From: an uncultured Oscillospiraceae bacterium
Lineage (GTDB): Bacteria; Bacillota; Clostridia; Oscillospirales; Oscillospiraceae
Length of the DNA: 36,500 nucleotides
Assembly: GCA_947624395.1 (NCBI GenBank)
Contig: CANQKA010000012.1
Coordinates: 1-36,500, forward strand
Direction: 5' to 3'
In this document: positions 9,784-18,222 of the stretch, piece after piece
How positions within the stretch are numbered: the first letter of the stretch is position 1
Layout of the letters: each line of letters starts with the position of its first letter
Program-made: the position numbers and the translations under genes
Notes under the pieces: generated by a model
Seen by the model: the letters and a program-made list of their open reading frames with translations, nothing else
Database searches by the model: none
What the model was told of the DNA's origin: nothing

Positions 9784-9817
9784 GGGCGCGACCGATTTTC
9801 CGGTCGCGCCCATTTTT
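9784..9817 (+). terminator. Intrinsic terminator
   Basis: GGGCGCGACCG ATTTTC CGGTCGCGCCC ATTTTT. Confidence 0.85.
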
Positions 9818-9848
9818 CTCCCTTTTTTGCCGCGCACACATTTTTTGC

Positions 9849-9877
9849 TTGCGTTACACCGAACAATGCGCTACAAT
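9849..9877 (+). promoter_or_regulatory. Putative promoter with long leader upstream of LRR/FN3/C39 protein
   Basis: TTGCGT - 17 bp - TACAAT, followed by about 290 nt before the conserved MAKRGL start. Confidence 0.5.
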
Positions 9878-10167
9878 AGGGTTGCGAGATAAGCAAAAGG
9901 CGGGACGTGAAAGACTGCCATCCTTCACGCCCCTATGCAGGAGATGCGGCTCCCACACAGCAGGATAACTGCGCCGGACCCATTATAACCGTAACGGCTT
10001 GTTTTTACAAGGCGGTTTATATGGGGGCAGTGCTGTCGTTCCACGGTGTAGGGAAGTTTCCCTGCGCCGTCTTTTGTTTGTCTCGGTGGGAAGGTCCGTG
10101 GGCGGGCGAAAAACCCGCCCCGGGCCCGACTGCCGGACATCAAAAAAGAAAGGAACGGTATGAAAGC

Positions 10168-13100
10168 ATGGCAAAGCGCGGTTTGAGTTTGCTCCTGGCG
10201 CTGGTGACGGTGTTCTCTCTCACCGCCCCAGCGTTCGCGGAGGAAGCGCCAGAAATCACGGAGGCAACAGAGGTTGAGCCTGTAACAGTGGCGGCCACGT
10301 CTGGCAAGTGCGGGGACAACGTCACGTGGTCTTTTGCCGGAGATACGCTGACCATCTCCGGCACGGGTCCGATGGCGGATTATGATTTTGGCAGTACGTC
10401 CTGGTATGACTTTAGGGAACAGATTAAGCAATCTGTTATCGAATCGGGAGTAACCAGCGTCGGGAAATGTGCGTTTTACAACTGCACGTCGCTGACGAGC
10501 GTGACGATTCCGGCCGATGTGACCAGCATTGGGAAATCTGCATTTCGCTACTGCCGGTCCCTGACCGGCGTGACGATCCCGGACAGCGTGACCAGCATCG
10601 GGGAGGAAGCGTTTAGTAGCTGCTCGTCCTTGACGAGCATTGCGATTCCACGCAGCGTGACCAGCATCGGCCGGGATGTGTTTGGCGGCTGCACGGGTCT
10701 GACGAGCGTGGCAATCCCGGACAGCGTGACCAGTATTGATGGCCGTGCATTTCAAGACTGCTGGTCCTTGACAAGCCTGACGATCCCAAACAGTGTGACC
10801 AGCATCGAAAGCACCGCATTTCAAGGCTGTGACGGACTGACAAGCATAACGATCCCGGCCAGCGTAATGAATATCGGAGATGGTTGGGCGTTTAATGCAA
10901 GTAACTTAACAGATATCTACGTAGACAGCAACAACAAGAATTATGTTTCCGTAGGCGGTATATTGTTCAACTTGGATAAGACAAAATTGGTCTGCTATCC
11001 GCAGGGAAGGACAGCGGCTTCCTATGCCATTCCCAATACAGTTAAGTTGATTGATGGCGGGGCATTTTCAAATTGCGATAGTCTGACAAGCGTGGCGATC
11101 CCAAACAGCGTGACCAGCATCGGCTGGGGTGCGTTTAGCGGCTGCAAGTCGCTGACCGGCGTGACGATTCCTGGCAACGTGACCAGTATAGAGAACGATG
11201 CATTTAGCAACTGCCCGTCGCTGACCAGCGTGACGCTCCCCGGCAGTGTGACCAGTATAGGGAACGAGGCGTTTTATAACTGCACATCTCTGACCAGTTT
11301 GACGATTGAGAATGCCACGTGCAAGATTGCCGACTACAACGATACTGTCCTTGGCGTACCCGGTACAACGGTCGTCCGTGGTTACGACGGCTCCACGGCC
11401 CAGACCTATGCGAACAAATACGGCTACAAATTTGAATCTCTCGGTAAAGCGCCCGGCGGCACTACGCCCGCGACACCTACCACCAAGCCCACGGTCACAC
11501 CCGTGCCCACCCTCTCGGTACCCACGGTGACCATCAGCCAGACGTCCGACGGCATCAAGGTGTCGTGGAACAAAATCACTGGTTCTCCCCGGTACATGGT
11601 CTACTACAAGGAAAACGGGGGCATTTGGACAAAAATAGGTACCACAACGGCAATCAGTTATACCCGCAGGAATTCTCTGCTGAAAAACGGCGCGACATAC
11701 CAGTTTGCCGTCCGCTGCTGCGCCGATGACAAGGAAACGCTGCTCAGTGGCTACAAGGCCAGCAATAGCCTGAAATATACCATCCAACAGCCCGCGATCA
11801 AGCCTTCGCTGACGGCGCCCACCGTGACCATCAGCCAGACGTCCGACGGCATACAAGTGAGTTGGAACAAAATCCCCCATTCTCCCCGCTACATGGTCTA
11901 CTATAAGGAAAACGGGGGCATTTGGACAAAAATAGGTACCACAACGGCAATCAATTATACCCGCAGGAATTCTCTGCTGACAAACGGCGCGACATACCAG
12001 TTTGCCGTCCGTTGTTGTTCCAATGACAAGGAAACGCTGCTCAGTGGCTACAAGGCAAGTAACAGTCTGAAATACATCGTCAACTTGGCGGCCCCCATAG
12101 TGAAGATAAGCAAAGTGTCCGATGGTATCCGAGTGAGTTGGGATAAGATTACCGGCTCTCCTCGCTACATGGTCTATTACAGAGAAAACGGAGGCATTTG
12201 GACAAAGATAGGTACCACAACGGCAATTAATTATATTCGCAAGAACGCTCTGCTGAAAAACGGCGCGACCTACCAGTTTGCCGTCCGCTGCTGTGCCGAT
12301 GACAAGGAAACGCTGCTTAGTGGCTATAAGGCGAGCAACAGTCTGAAATACATCGTCACCCTGACCGCTCCCACGGTAAAAATCAGTCAAGAGTCTGACG
12401 GCATTCTGGTGAGTTGGAACAAAATCAAAGGTTCTCCGCTCTACGCGGTCTATTATAGAGAAAACGGAGGCATCTGGACAAAGATAGGTACCACGGCGGA
12501 AATCAATTATACTCGTAAGAACGCTCTGCTGACAAACGGCGCCACCTACCAATTCACCGTCCGCTGCTGTGCCGACGACAAAACCACCTGGTTGAGTTAC
12601 TACAAAGCCAGCAATAGCATCAAGTACCAGCATCAGCAGAACGAGTATCAAAGCTATCGGGCAATGGTTGATGCAGTATCAGCAAAAGTTCCGGTGGGAG
12701 AAAAGCAGGAAGGATCAAATTGCACTTGGGCATCGACTGCAACGATGCTTAAACGTCGTCAGGCATTGGAAGGGAAAGAGATAACGTTTTCTTACAGTCT
12801 TGTGCATAGCGTAAATAGACGTATGGTGTACGCTTATAAATACACGGCGCCAGATGGTGTGGTTTATGAAACGATCACAGAAACGGGAAACAGCATAGAC
12901 GCAAAATTGAAGGACGCAGGTTTTACTAGCCGTGAAGAATACCTAGTAAATCTTTTGCAAAAACATCCAGAGGGAATTGTTATATATTGTAACTATGCAA
13001 CGGTCTCAGGGCAGCATGCAATTGTGTTAACAGATTACACTTTGGACGAAGATGGCACAATTCAATTCTATGCAGATGACCCACAAAACAATACGAAAGG

Positions 13101-13191
13101 AGCTGGTCGCATTCCATTGGAAAGCACTTATATGTATGGGAAGAATAACGGCGTACTTAAAAAGTTCTCCAGACTTTGGTATGTCAAATAG
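10168..13191 (+). CDS. Secreted LRR_5 + four FN3-like repeats + C-terminal C39-like cysteine peptidase domain
   Basis: Start MAKRGLSLLLALVTVFSLTAPAFAEE is paralogous to 7455; LRR_5 units; four FN3-like repeats; C-terminal GEKQEGSNCTWASTATML / GQHAIVLTDY / FYADDPQNN with Cys-His-Asp arrangement. The ORF-track extension to 9907 is probably leader. Confidence 0.88.
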   Translation: MAKRGLSLLLALVTVFSLTAPAFAEEAPEITEATEVEPVTVAATSGKCGDNVTWSFAGDTLTISGTGPMADYDFGSTSWYDFREQIKQSVIESGVTSVGKCAFYNCTSLTSVTIPADVTSIGKSAFRYCRSLTGVTIPDSVTSIGEEAFSSCSSLTSIAIPRSVTSIGRDVFGGCTGLTSVAIPDSVTSIDGRAFQDCWSLTSLTIPNSVTSIESTAFQGCDGLTSITIPASVMNIGDGWAFNASNLTDIYVDSNNKNYVSVGGILFNLDKTKLVCYPQGRTAASYAIPNTVKLIDGGAFSNCDSLTSVAIPNSVTSIGWGAFSGCKSLTGVTIPGNVTSIENDAFSNCPSLTSVTLPGSVTSIGNEAFYNCTSLTSLTIENATCKIADYNDTVLGVPGTTVVRGYDGSTAQTYANKYGYKFESLGKAPGGTTPATPTTKPTVTPVPTLSVPTVTISQTSDGIKVSWNKITGSPRYMVYYKENGGIWTKIGTTTAISYTRRNSLLKNGATYQFAVRCCADDKETLLSGYKASNSLKYTIQQPAIKPSLTAPTVTISQTSDGIQVSWNKIPHSPRYMVYYKENGGIWTKIGTTTAINYTRRNSLLTNGATYQFAVRCCSNDKETLLSGYKASNSLKYIVNLAAPIVKISKVSDGIRVSWDKITGSPRYMVYYRENGGIWTKIGTTTAINYIRKNALLKNGATYQFAVRCCADDKETLLSGYKASNSLKYIVTLTAPTVKISQESDGILVSWNKIKGSPLYAVYYRENGGIWTKIGTTAEINYTRKNALLTNGATYQFTVRCCADDKTTWLSYYKASNSIKYQHQQNEYQSYRAMVDAVSAKVPVGEKQEGSNCTWASTATMLKRRQALEGKEITFSYSLVHSVNRRMVYAYKYTAPDGVVYETITETGNSIDAKLKDAGFTSREEYLVNLLQKHPEGIVIYCNYATVSGQHAIVLTDYTLDEDGTIQFYADDPQNNTKGAGRIPLESTYMYGKNNGVLKKFSRLWYVK

Positions 13192-13229
13192 ATTTGGCAT
13201 ACAGCAATGTTGTTTTAATTTACTAAGAG

Positions 13230-13260
13230 AGCCTGCCGCGTTTTGCGGCAGGCTCTTTTC
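13230..13260 (+). terminator. Intrinsic terminator between convergent genes
   Basis: GAGCCTGCCGC GTTTT GCGGCAGGCTC TTTT. Confidence 0.85.
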
Positions 13261-13268
13261 GCGTTTTC

Positions 13269-13424
13269 TTATTCCTGGCTGAAACTCTCTTTGCCCGCGC
13301 CGCAGAGGGGGCACTCGAAATCGGCGGGCAGGTCCTCAAACTTGGTTCCGGGGGCGATGCCGTGTTCCGGGTCGCCGGCGGCCTCGTCATAGGTCCAACC
13401 GCACAGATCGCAAACGTACTTCAT
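13269..13424 (-). CDS. Rubredoxin (51 aa; not in supplied ORF track)
   Basis: [51 protein letters not shown]: two CxxCG knuckles; AAGGAGGATAAAAAC upstream. Confidence 0.96.
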   Translation of the reverse strand: MKYVCDLCGWTYDEAAGDPEHGIAPGTKFEDLPADFECPLCGAGKESFSQE

Positions 13425-13444
13425 GTTTTTATCCTCCTTATTTC

Positions 13445-15298
13445 TCAGCCCAGAGGTTCAAAGTCCTCGGGGCCGTGCTTACACAGCGGGCACACGAAAT
13501 CCGCGGGCAGCTCGTCTCCCTCGTAGACGTAGCCGCAGATCTTGCACACGAAGCCCTTTTTCTTTTCCAGCACCGGGGGCTTGGGCTTGATGTGGTCGAA
13601 GTAGTACTGATAGGTGCAGCTTTCCTCGTCGGAGAGCTTTTTCGCCTCGGTCACGTCCGCGATAAACAGGGTGTGGGTGCCGCAGTCGATGGCCTGGACG
13701 ACTTTGGCGGAGATATAGGCGTTGGCGTACCGGGTCAGGTAGCAAAGGCCGTTGGCGCTCTTGGCGGCGTCCACGTACCCCGCCAGCTTTTCCGTGGTCC
13801 GGCCGGACTCGAAGCCGAAGTGCTCGAAAAGGCTCATGGGCGCGGATGTGGTCAGCACGGACACGTTGAACGCGCCGGTCTTGGCCACCATGTCGTGGGT
13901 GTAATTTTCCTTGTTGACCGCGATAGAAATGCGCAGGGGCTTACCCGTGACCTGCTGGACGGTGTTGATGATGCAGCCGTTGTCCTTGGCGCCGTCCTTG
14001 GCGGTCAGCACAAACAGACCGTAGCTCAATGTCCGGATGGCGGCGGAGTCGATGGCGGAGGGCTCCTTGGCGTTCTTGGCGTGGGCGGCGTCCTCCTGGG
14101 CCTTGATATCGGCGGCCACCGCGTCGGCCAGGGCCTGAAGCTCGGCCAACTGGTCCTCCTTGAGGGCCGAGCGGAGGGTCAGGGACGCGTCCAGGATGGT
14201 CATGTTTTTCAAGGGCGCGAGAATGTCCCGCATGAGCTTGCCCGCCGTGGGGGCCCAGGAGCCGTTTTCCACCAGCGCCACGGTCCGGTTTTGCAGGTTG
14301 TGGGCCGCGATGTCGTGCAGCAGGTTTTCCATGTTCACGAAGATGCCCGCGTTGTACGTGGTGGAGGCAAAGACGATGTGGCTGCACCGGAACGCCTCGG
14401 CCACGATATAGGACGGGTGGGTCACGGACACGTCGTACAGCGCGCTGCGCACGCCCTGCTCGGCCAGCCGTGCCGCGATGATCTCGGCGGCGTTTTCCGT
14501 GTGGCCGTACACGGAGGCGTAGGCGATCAGCACCTGGTTATCCTCCGGGGTGTACCCGCTCCAATGGACGTACTTGTCGATGAAGTCGCCGATGTTCCGC
14601 CGCCAGACGTACCCGTGCAGGGGGCAGATCATGGCGATGTCCAGCCCGGCGGCCTTTTTCAGCACCGCCTGGACCTGGTTGCCGTACTTGCCCACGATGT
14701 TGGTGTAATACCGCCGGGCCTCGTCCATGTACACCTTGTCCATGGAGGCGTGGTCGGCGAATATCCCGCCGTCCAGCGCCCCGAAGGAGCCGAAGGCGTC
14801 CGCGGAGAACAGGATTTTTTCGGTGGCCTCATAGGTCATCATGACCTCCGGCCAGTGGACCATGGGGGCCATCACGAAGGCAAACGTATGGGTCCCGGTG
14901 CAGAGGGTGTCGCCCTCTTTGACCAAGTGCACCCGGCTGTCCACGTCAAAGGTGAAAAACTGCTTCATCATGGCCGCGATCTTGGCGTTGCAGACGATCT
15001 TGGCGTTGGGATAGCGCAGGGCCAGCTCCTCTATCGTGGCGGCGTGGTCCGGCTCCATGTGGTTCACGATGAGGAAGTGCAGGTCCTCGCCGCCCAGCAG
15101 GTGGGCGATGTTTTCAAAAAACACGTCCCGGACGGCCCGGTCCACCGTGTCCACCACCACGTTCTGGGTGTCCTTCACGAAATAGGAGTTGTAGCTCACC
15201 CCGTTGGGCACGGGGTACACGTTCTCAAAAAGGCTGATGCGCCGGTCGTTGCCGCCGATCCAGCTGACAGTATCGGTGACCTTTTTCACACAGTACAT
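13445..15298 (-). CDS. Flavodiiron protein: metallo-beta-lactamase diiron core, flavodoxin, flavin reductase and C-terminal rubredoxin modules
   Basis: Start [41 protein letters not shown] with [42 protein letters not shown] flavodoxin; [23 protein letters not shown] flavin reductase; [27 protein letters not shown] rubredoxin. Confidence 0.95.
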   Translation of the reverse strand: MYCVKKVTDTVSWIGGNDRRISLFENVYPVPNGVSYNSYFVKDTQNVVVDTVDRAVRDVFFENIAHLLGGEDLHFLIVNHMEPDHAATIEELALRYPNAKIVCNAKIAAMMKQFFTFDVDSRVHLVKEGDTLCTGTHTFAFVMAPMVHWPEVMMTYEATEKILFSADAFGSFGALDGGIFADHASMDKVYMDEARRYYTNIVGKYGNQVQAVLKKAAGLDIAMICPLHGYVWRRNIGDFIDKYVHWSGYTPEDNQVLIAYASVYGHTENAAEIIAARLAEQGVRSALYDVSVTHPSYIVAEAFRCSHIVFASTTYNAGIFVNMENLLHDIAAHNLQNRTVALVENGSWAPTAGKLMRDILAPLKNMTILDASLTLRSALKEDQLAELQALADAVAADIKAQEDAAHAKNAKEPSAIDSAAIRTLSYGLFVLTAKDGAKDNGCIINTVQQVTGKPLRISIAVNKENYTHDMVAKTGAFNVSVLTTSAPMSLFEHFGFESGRTTEKLAGYVDAAKSANGLCYLTRYANAYISAKVVQAIDCGTHTLFIADVTEAKKLSDEESCTYQYYFDHIKPKPPVLEKKKGFVCKICGYVYEGDELPADFVCPLCKHGPEDFEPLG

Positions 15299-15335
15299 AT
15301 GTCTTCCTCCTTCAAATGTCGTTCTATTATACCAT

Positions 15336-15369
15336 GTCGTGCGGTTCCGGCATTTGCCGGGAGCACGAC
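15336..15369. promoter_or_regulatory. Nested palindrome next to the -10 of the flavodiiron gene (operator candidate)
   Basis: GTCGTGC gttt-region CCGGCA TT TGCCGG ga GCACGAC; minus-strand TATAAT at 15331-15326. Confidence 0.55.
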
Positions 15370-15379
15370 TGGTATTTTT

Positions 15380-15408
15380 GTATAATAGCGCTAACGGCGC
15401 TATTATAC
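15380..15408. promoter_or_regulatory. Perfect 12-bp inverted repeat GTATAATAGCGC-TAACG-GCGCTATTATAC
   Basis: Both arms are exact reverse complements and each contains TATAAT. Confidence 0.6.
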
Positions 15409-15434
15409 CCATAACCGGGCCAAGTTGCAAGGTG

Positions 15435-16199
15435 TCATTTCATGCCCAGCAGCCAGAACCGCCACATGGCGCATGCCTCCCGGATGGCGTAGTTGAGAAA
15501 GAGGCTGAACTTTGTGGTCCGGGCCGGCACCAGTACCGGCTGGCAGCCCAGCTTTTTCGCCATCCAGCCCAGCCGGTGCAGGTGATATTCGCTGGACAAA
15601 ATGGCGATCTTCCCGGCGGTGTCCCCGCCGTTGGCCTGGATAATGGCCAGGGAGTTGACCAGATTTTCATAGCTGCTGGCGGACTTGTCCTCCAGGAGAA
15701 GTCTGGCCGTGTCCACGCCGCGCTCCGCGAGCCAGTCGTACATCGCCTGCGCCTCGGACACGTCCTCGCCAGGTCCCTGCCCGCCGGATAATATAACAGT
15801 GCTGTCCGGGTTTTCGTCCATCCACACCAGCGCTCTTTCCAGCCTATCGGTCATGGAGCGGGAGGGGGTGGAGCCGTTGACCCCCGCGCCGCAGACGATG
15901 AGCCAGGGCGCGGTGGTGTCCTCGCTGCCCCGGGCATCTCGCAGCACCGGTATCTCCGCCACCAGAAAAAGCGGCAGCCCTATCACGATGGCCAGCGCCA
16001 GCAGCGCCCGCATCACGCGGCTGACGCGGGTGTTGCGTCGGGAAAACAGCGCGAACAGCGCCAGCCATATTGCCAGCGCCAGAAACACCAGCGCCGACAT
16101 CCGATAGCCCACGGGGACGAACTCGAAAAATATACCGGCCGCGAGGGAAATACCGGCGGCGATGTACAGCGCCTTTTGCGCCCGCGTCAGATCATGCAT
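15435..16199 (-). CDS. YdcF/SanA (DUF218) family membrane protein
   Basis: N-terminal TM segments, then LIVCGAGVNGSTPSRSMTDRLERAL, VILSGGQGPGEDVSEAQAMYDWLAERGV, ILSSEYHLHRLGWMAKKLG. Confidence 0.88.
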   Translation of the reverse strand: MHDLTRAQKALYIAAGISLAAGIFFEFVPVGYRMSALVFLALAIWLALFALFSRRNTRVSRVMRALLALAIVIGLPLFLVAEIPVLRDARGSEDTTAPWLIVCGAGVNGSTPSRSMTDRLERALVWMDENPDSTVILSGGQGPGEDVSEAQAMYDWLAERGVDTARLLLEDKSASSYENLVNSLAIIQANGGDTAGKIAILSSEYHLHRLGWMAKKLGCQPVLVPARTTKFSLFLNYAIREACAMWRFWLLGMK

Positions 16200-18063
16200 C
16201 CGCCAGCGCCTCCCATTCGCCGTACAGCCCGTCCAGCTTTTCCTGCAAAGCCGCCTTTTCCGAGCCCAGCTCCATAAGCTTTTGATAGTCCGTGGCGTTT
16301 GCCTCCTCCTGGGCCGTCAGATCGCCGATGGCGCTTTCCAGCTTTTCTATCTCCCGTTCCAATCGGGCAAGCTTTTTGGCCGGGTCGCCGGCCCGTGCGG
16401 GCCGGGCCGCCTTGGGGGCCTTGGCCTCGTGGTGTCTGGCGGCCAGCGTCAGCTCCGTCTGTCGGGCCTTGTATGCCTGAAATTCCGTGTACCCCCCGGC
16501 GAAGTCCGTGAGCTTGCCGTCCTTGAGCTCCCAAATGCGGGTGGCGAACCGGTCCGTGAACCACCGGTCGTGGCTGACGAACAGCAGCGTCCCGCCGTAA
16601 TCGTCCAGGGCGTTTTCGATCCACTCCCGGCTGGCGATGTCCAGGTGGTTGGTGGGCTCGTCCAAAATGAGGAAGTTGATGTCCGACTTCATGAGCATGC
16701 ACAGCCGCAGCCGGCTCTGCTCCCCGCCGGAGAGACTTCCTACCGTCTTGAATACGTCCTCGCCGGTGAAGTTGAAGGCCGCCAGCCTGTCCCGTGCGTC
16801 CTGGGGCAGGGCCTTGTCGTCGTAGATGAGCGTGTCCACCAGCGTCCGCTCGGGGTGGTCGAAGGTCACCAGCTGGGGCAGGTACGCCGTGCGCACGGCG
16901 GGACCTAAGCGGGTATAGCCGCTGTCAGGGGTGATCTCGCCTAAAATTATTTTCACCAGCGTGGACTTGCCGCTGCCGTTGTCGCCCATGACGGCCACCC
17001 GCTCGCCTGGGCGGATGAGCAGTTCCAGGTGCTCAAAAAGCCTCTTGTCCCCAAAGCTCTTGCCCAGGTCGTCTATGACCAGCGCCTCGTCGCCCAACAG
17101 CTCCCGCTCCTTGAACCGGACGTTCAGCTTCCGCGCACTGGTGGGCTTGGGGGCGGTTTGCAATTTGGCGATGCGCTTTTCCATGGAAAACGCCCGCTTG
17201 TAGAGCTTGTCGTTGCCCAGAAACGCCCACAGCCGCAGGTCCCTGGCCGCCTGCTCCAGGTGGGCGATCTCCCGCTGGCTCTTTTCATATTGCTTTTGCA
17301 TCTCCTGATACCGCCGCTGCTTTTCGGCGATATAGAAGCTGTAGTTGCCCGCGTAAAACTGGCACACGCCCTGGTCCAGCTCAATGGTCCGCTGGACCAC
17401 CGTGTCCAGAAACCACCGGTCGTGGCTCACGGTGAGCACGGTGCCCTGAAAGCGCAGCAAAAAATCCTCCAGCCATTGGGTGCTCTTCAGGTCCAGATGG
17501 TTGGTGGGCTCGTCCAGGAGCAATATGTCCGTGTCCTCCAATAAAAGCCGCGCCAGATTCACCCGGGTCTTCTCCCCACCGGAGAGGCTGGCGAAATCCT
17601 GGGCGCGCATAGCGGGGGAGATGTCCAGGCCGTTGGCCACCCGGTCCCGCTCAAAGTCGGTGTTATAGCCGCCCAGCCGGTCGTATTCCGCAGCCAGCGC
17701 GTCGTACCGGGCCAGAGTGGCGGGGGAGTCGTCGGTCTGCATGGCGGCTTCCAGGGCCGTCATCTTCTCCCGAATGCGGTCCAGGTGCCGGAACGCGGAG
17801 CGGAGCACGTCTTCTGTGGTGTATCCCTCCGGGTAGACGGGTATCTGGGAGATGAGCCCCACCCGTTTGCCCGCGGCCAGGACCACGGTCCCCTCGTCCG
17901 GCTCCAGCGCGCCGGTGAGCACGCGAAGCAGGGTGGTCTTGCCGGCCCCGTTGGGACCAAGCAGTGCCACCCGCTCCCCGGCCTGTACGTCAAAGCTCAC
18001 GCCCCGGAGGATCTCTGTCCCCCCAAAGCCCTTTTTCACATTTTGCAGCGATATGTCGATCAT
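16192..18063 (-). CDS. ABC-F family ATP-binding cassette protein
   Basis: Two ABC domains: GPNGAGKTTLLRVLTG, LSGGEKTRVNLARLLLEDTDILLLDEPTNHLD; GDNGSGKSTLVKIILG, LSGGEQSRLRLCMLM; no TM segments; C-terminal coiled coil. Confidence 0.95.
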   Translation of the reverse strand: MIDISLQNVKKGFGGTEILRGVSFDVQAGERVALLGPNGAGKTTLLRVLTGALEPDEGTVVLAAGKRVGLISQIPVYPEGYTTEDVLRSAFRHLDRIREKMTALEAAMQTDDSPATLARYDALAAEYDRLGGYNTDFERDRVANGLDISPAMRAQDFASLSGGEKTRVNLARLLLEDTDILLLDEPTNHLDLKSTQWLEDFLLRFQGTVLTVSHDRWFLDTVVQRTIELDQGVCQFYAGNYSFYIAEKQRRYQEMQKQYEKSQREIAHLEQAARDLRLWAFLGNDKLYKRAFSMEKRIAKLQTAPKPTSARKLNVRFKERELLGDEALVIDDLGKSFGDKRLFEHLELLIRPGERVAVMGDNGSGKSTLVKIILGEITPDSGYTRLGPAVRTAYLPQLVTFDHPERTLVDTLIYDDKALPQDARDRLAAFNFTGEDVFKTVGSLSGGEQSRLRLCMLMKSDINFLILDEPTNHLDIASREWIENALDDYGGTLLFVSHDRWFTDRFATRIWELKDGKLTDFAGGYTEFQAYKARQTELTLAARHHEAKAPKAARPARAGDPAKKLARLEREIEKLESAIGDLTAQEEANATDYQKLMELGSEKAALQEKLDGLYGEWEALADA

Positions 18064-18090
18064 GGAATAAACTGCCTTGATTCATATTAA

Positions 18091-18207
18091 GCCCCCCTTG
18101 TCAAAGGGGGGTGGGCCGCCGTCAGGCGGCTCGGGGGGATTGCTGTTAGACGACGACAATCCCCCAGTCAGCGCTTCGCGCTGCCAGCCCCCTTTAACAA
18201 GGGGGCC
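18091..18207. repeat. MITE-like palindromic repeat with terminal inverted repeats
   Basis: GCCCCCCTTGTCAAAGGGGGGTGGGCCGCC..GGCGGCTCGGGGGGATTG - spacer - CAATCCCCCAGTCAGCGC..GCGCTGCCAGCCCCCTTTAACAAGGGGGCC; related inverted copy at 30721-30772. Confidence 0.8.
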
Positions 18208-18222
18208 ATAAGCGGTAATGTT

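Noticed and set aside
9885-9960. GCAAAAGGCGGGACGTGAAAG resembling a c-di-GMP-I (GEMM) core
   Set aside because: The required hairpin between GCAAA and GGGACG and the GCAAAGCC/tetraloop-receptor features are absent.
10045-10072. GTGTAGGGAAG resembling the 3' end of a TPP riboswitch
   Set aside because: No CTGAGA or ACCTGAT cores upstream and no thiamin gene downstream; the match is part of a simple hairpin.
9907-10167. N-terminal extension of the LRR/FN3/C39 ORF in the track
   Set aside because: Begins at a GTG without good RBS and precedes a conserved signal peptide MAKRGL; treated as leader.
13475-15385. 636-aa plus-strand ORF opposite the flavodiiron gene
   Set aside because: Antisense open frame in GC-rich DNA; composition dominated by H/V/G/D, no domain; the true gene is on the minus strand.
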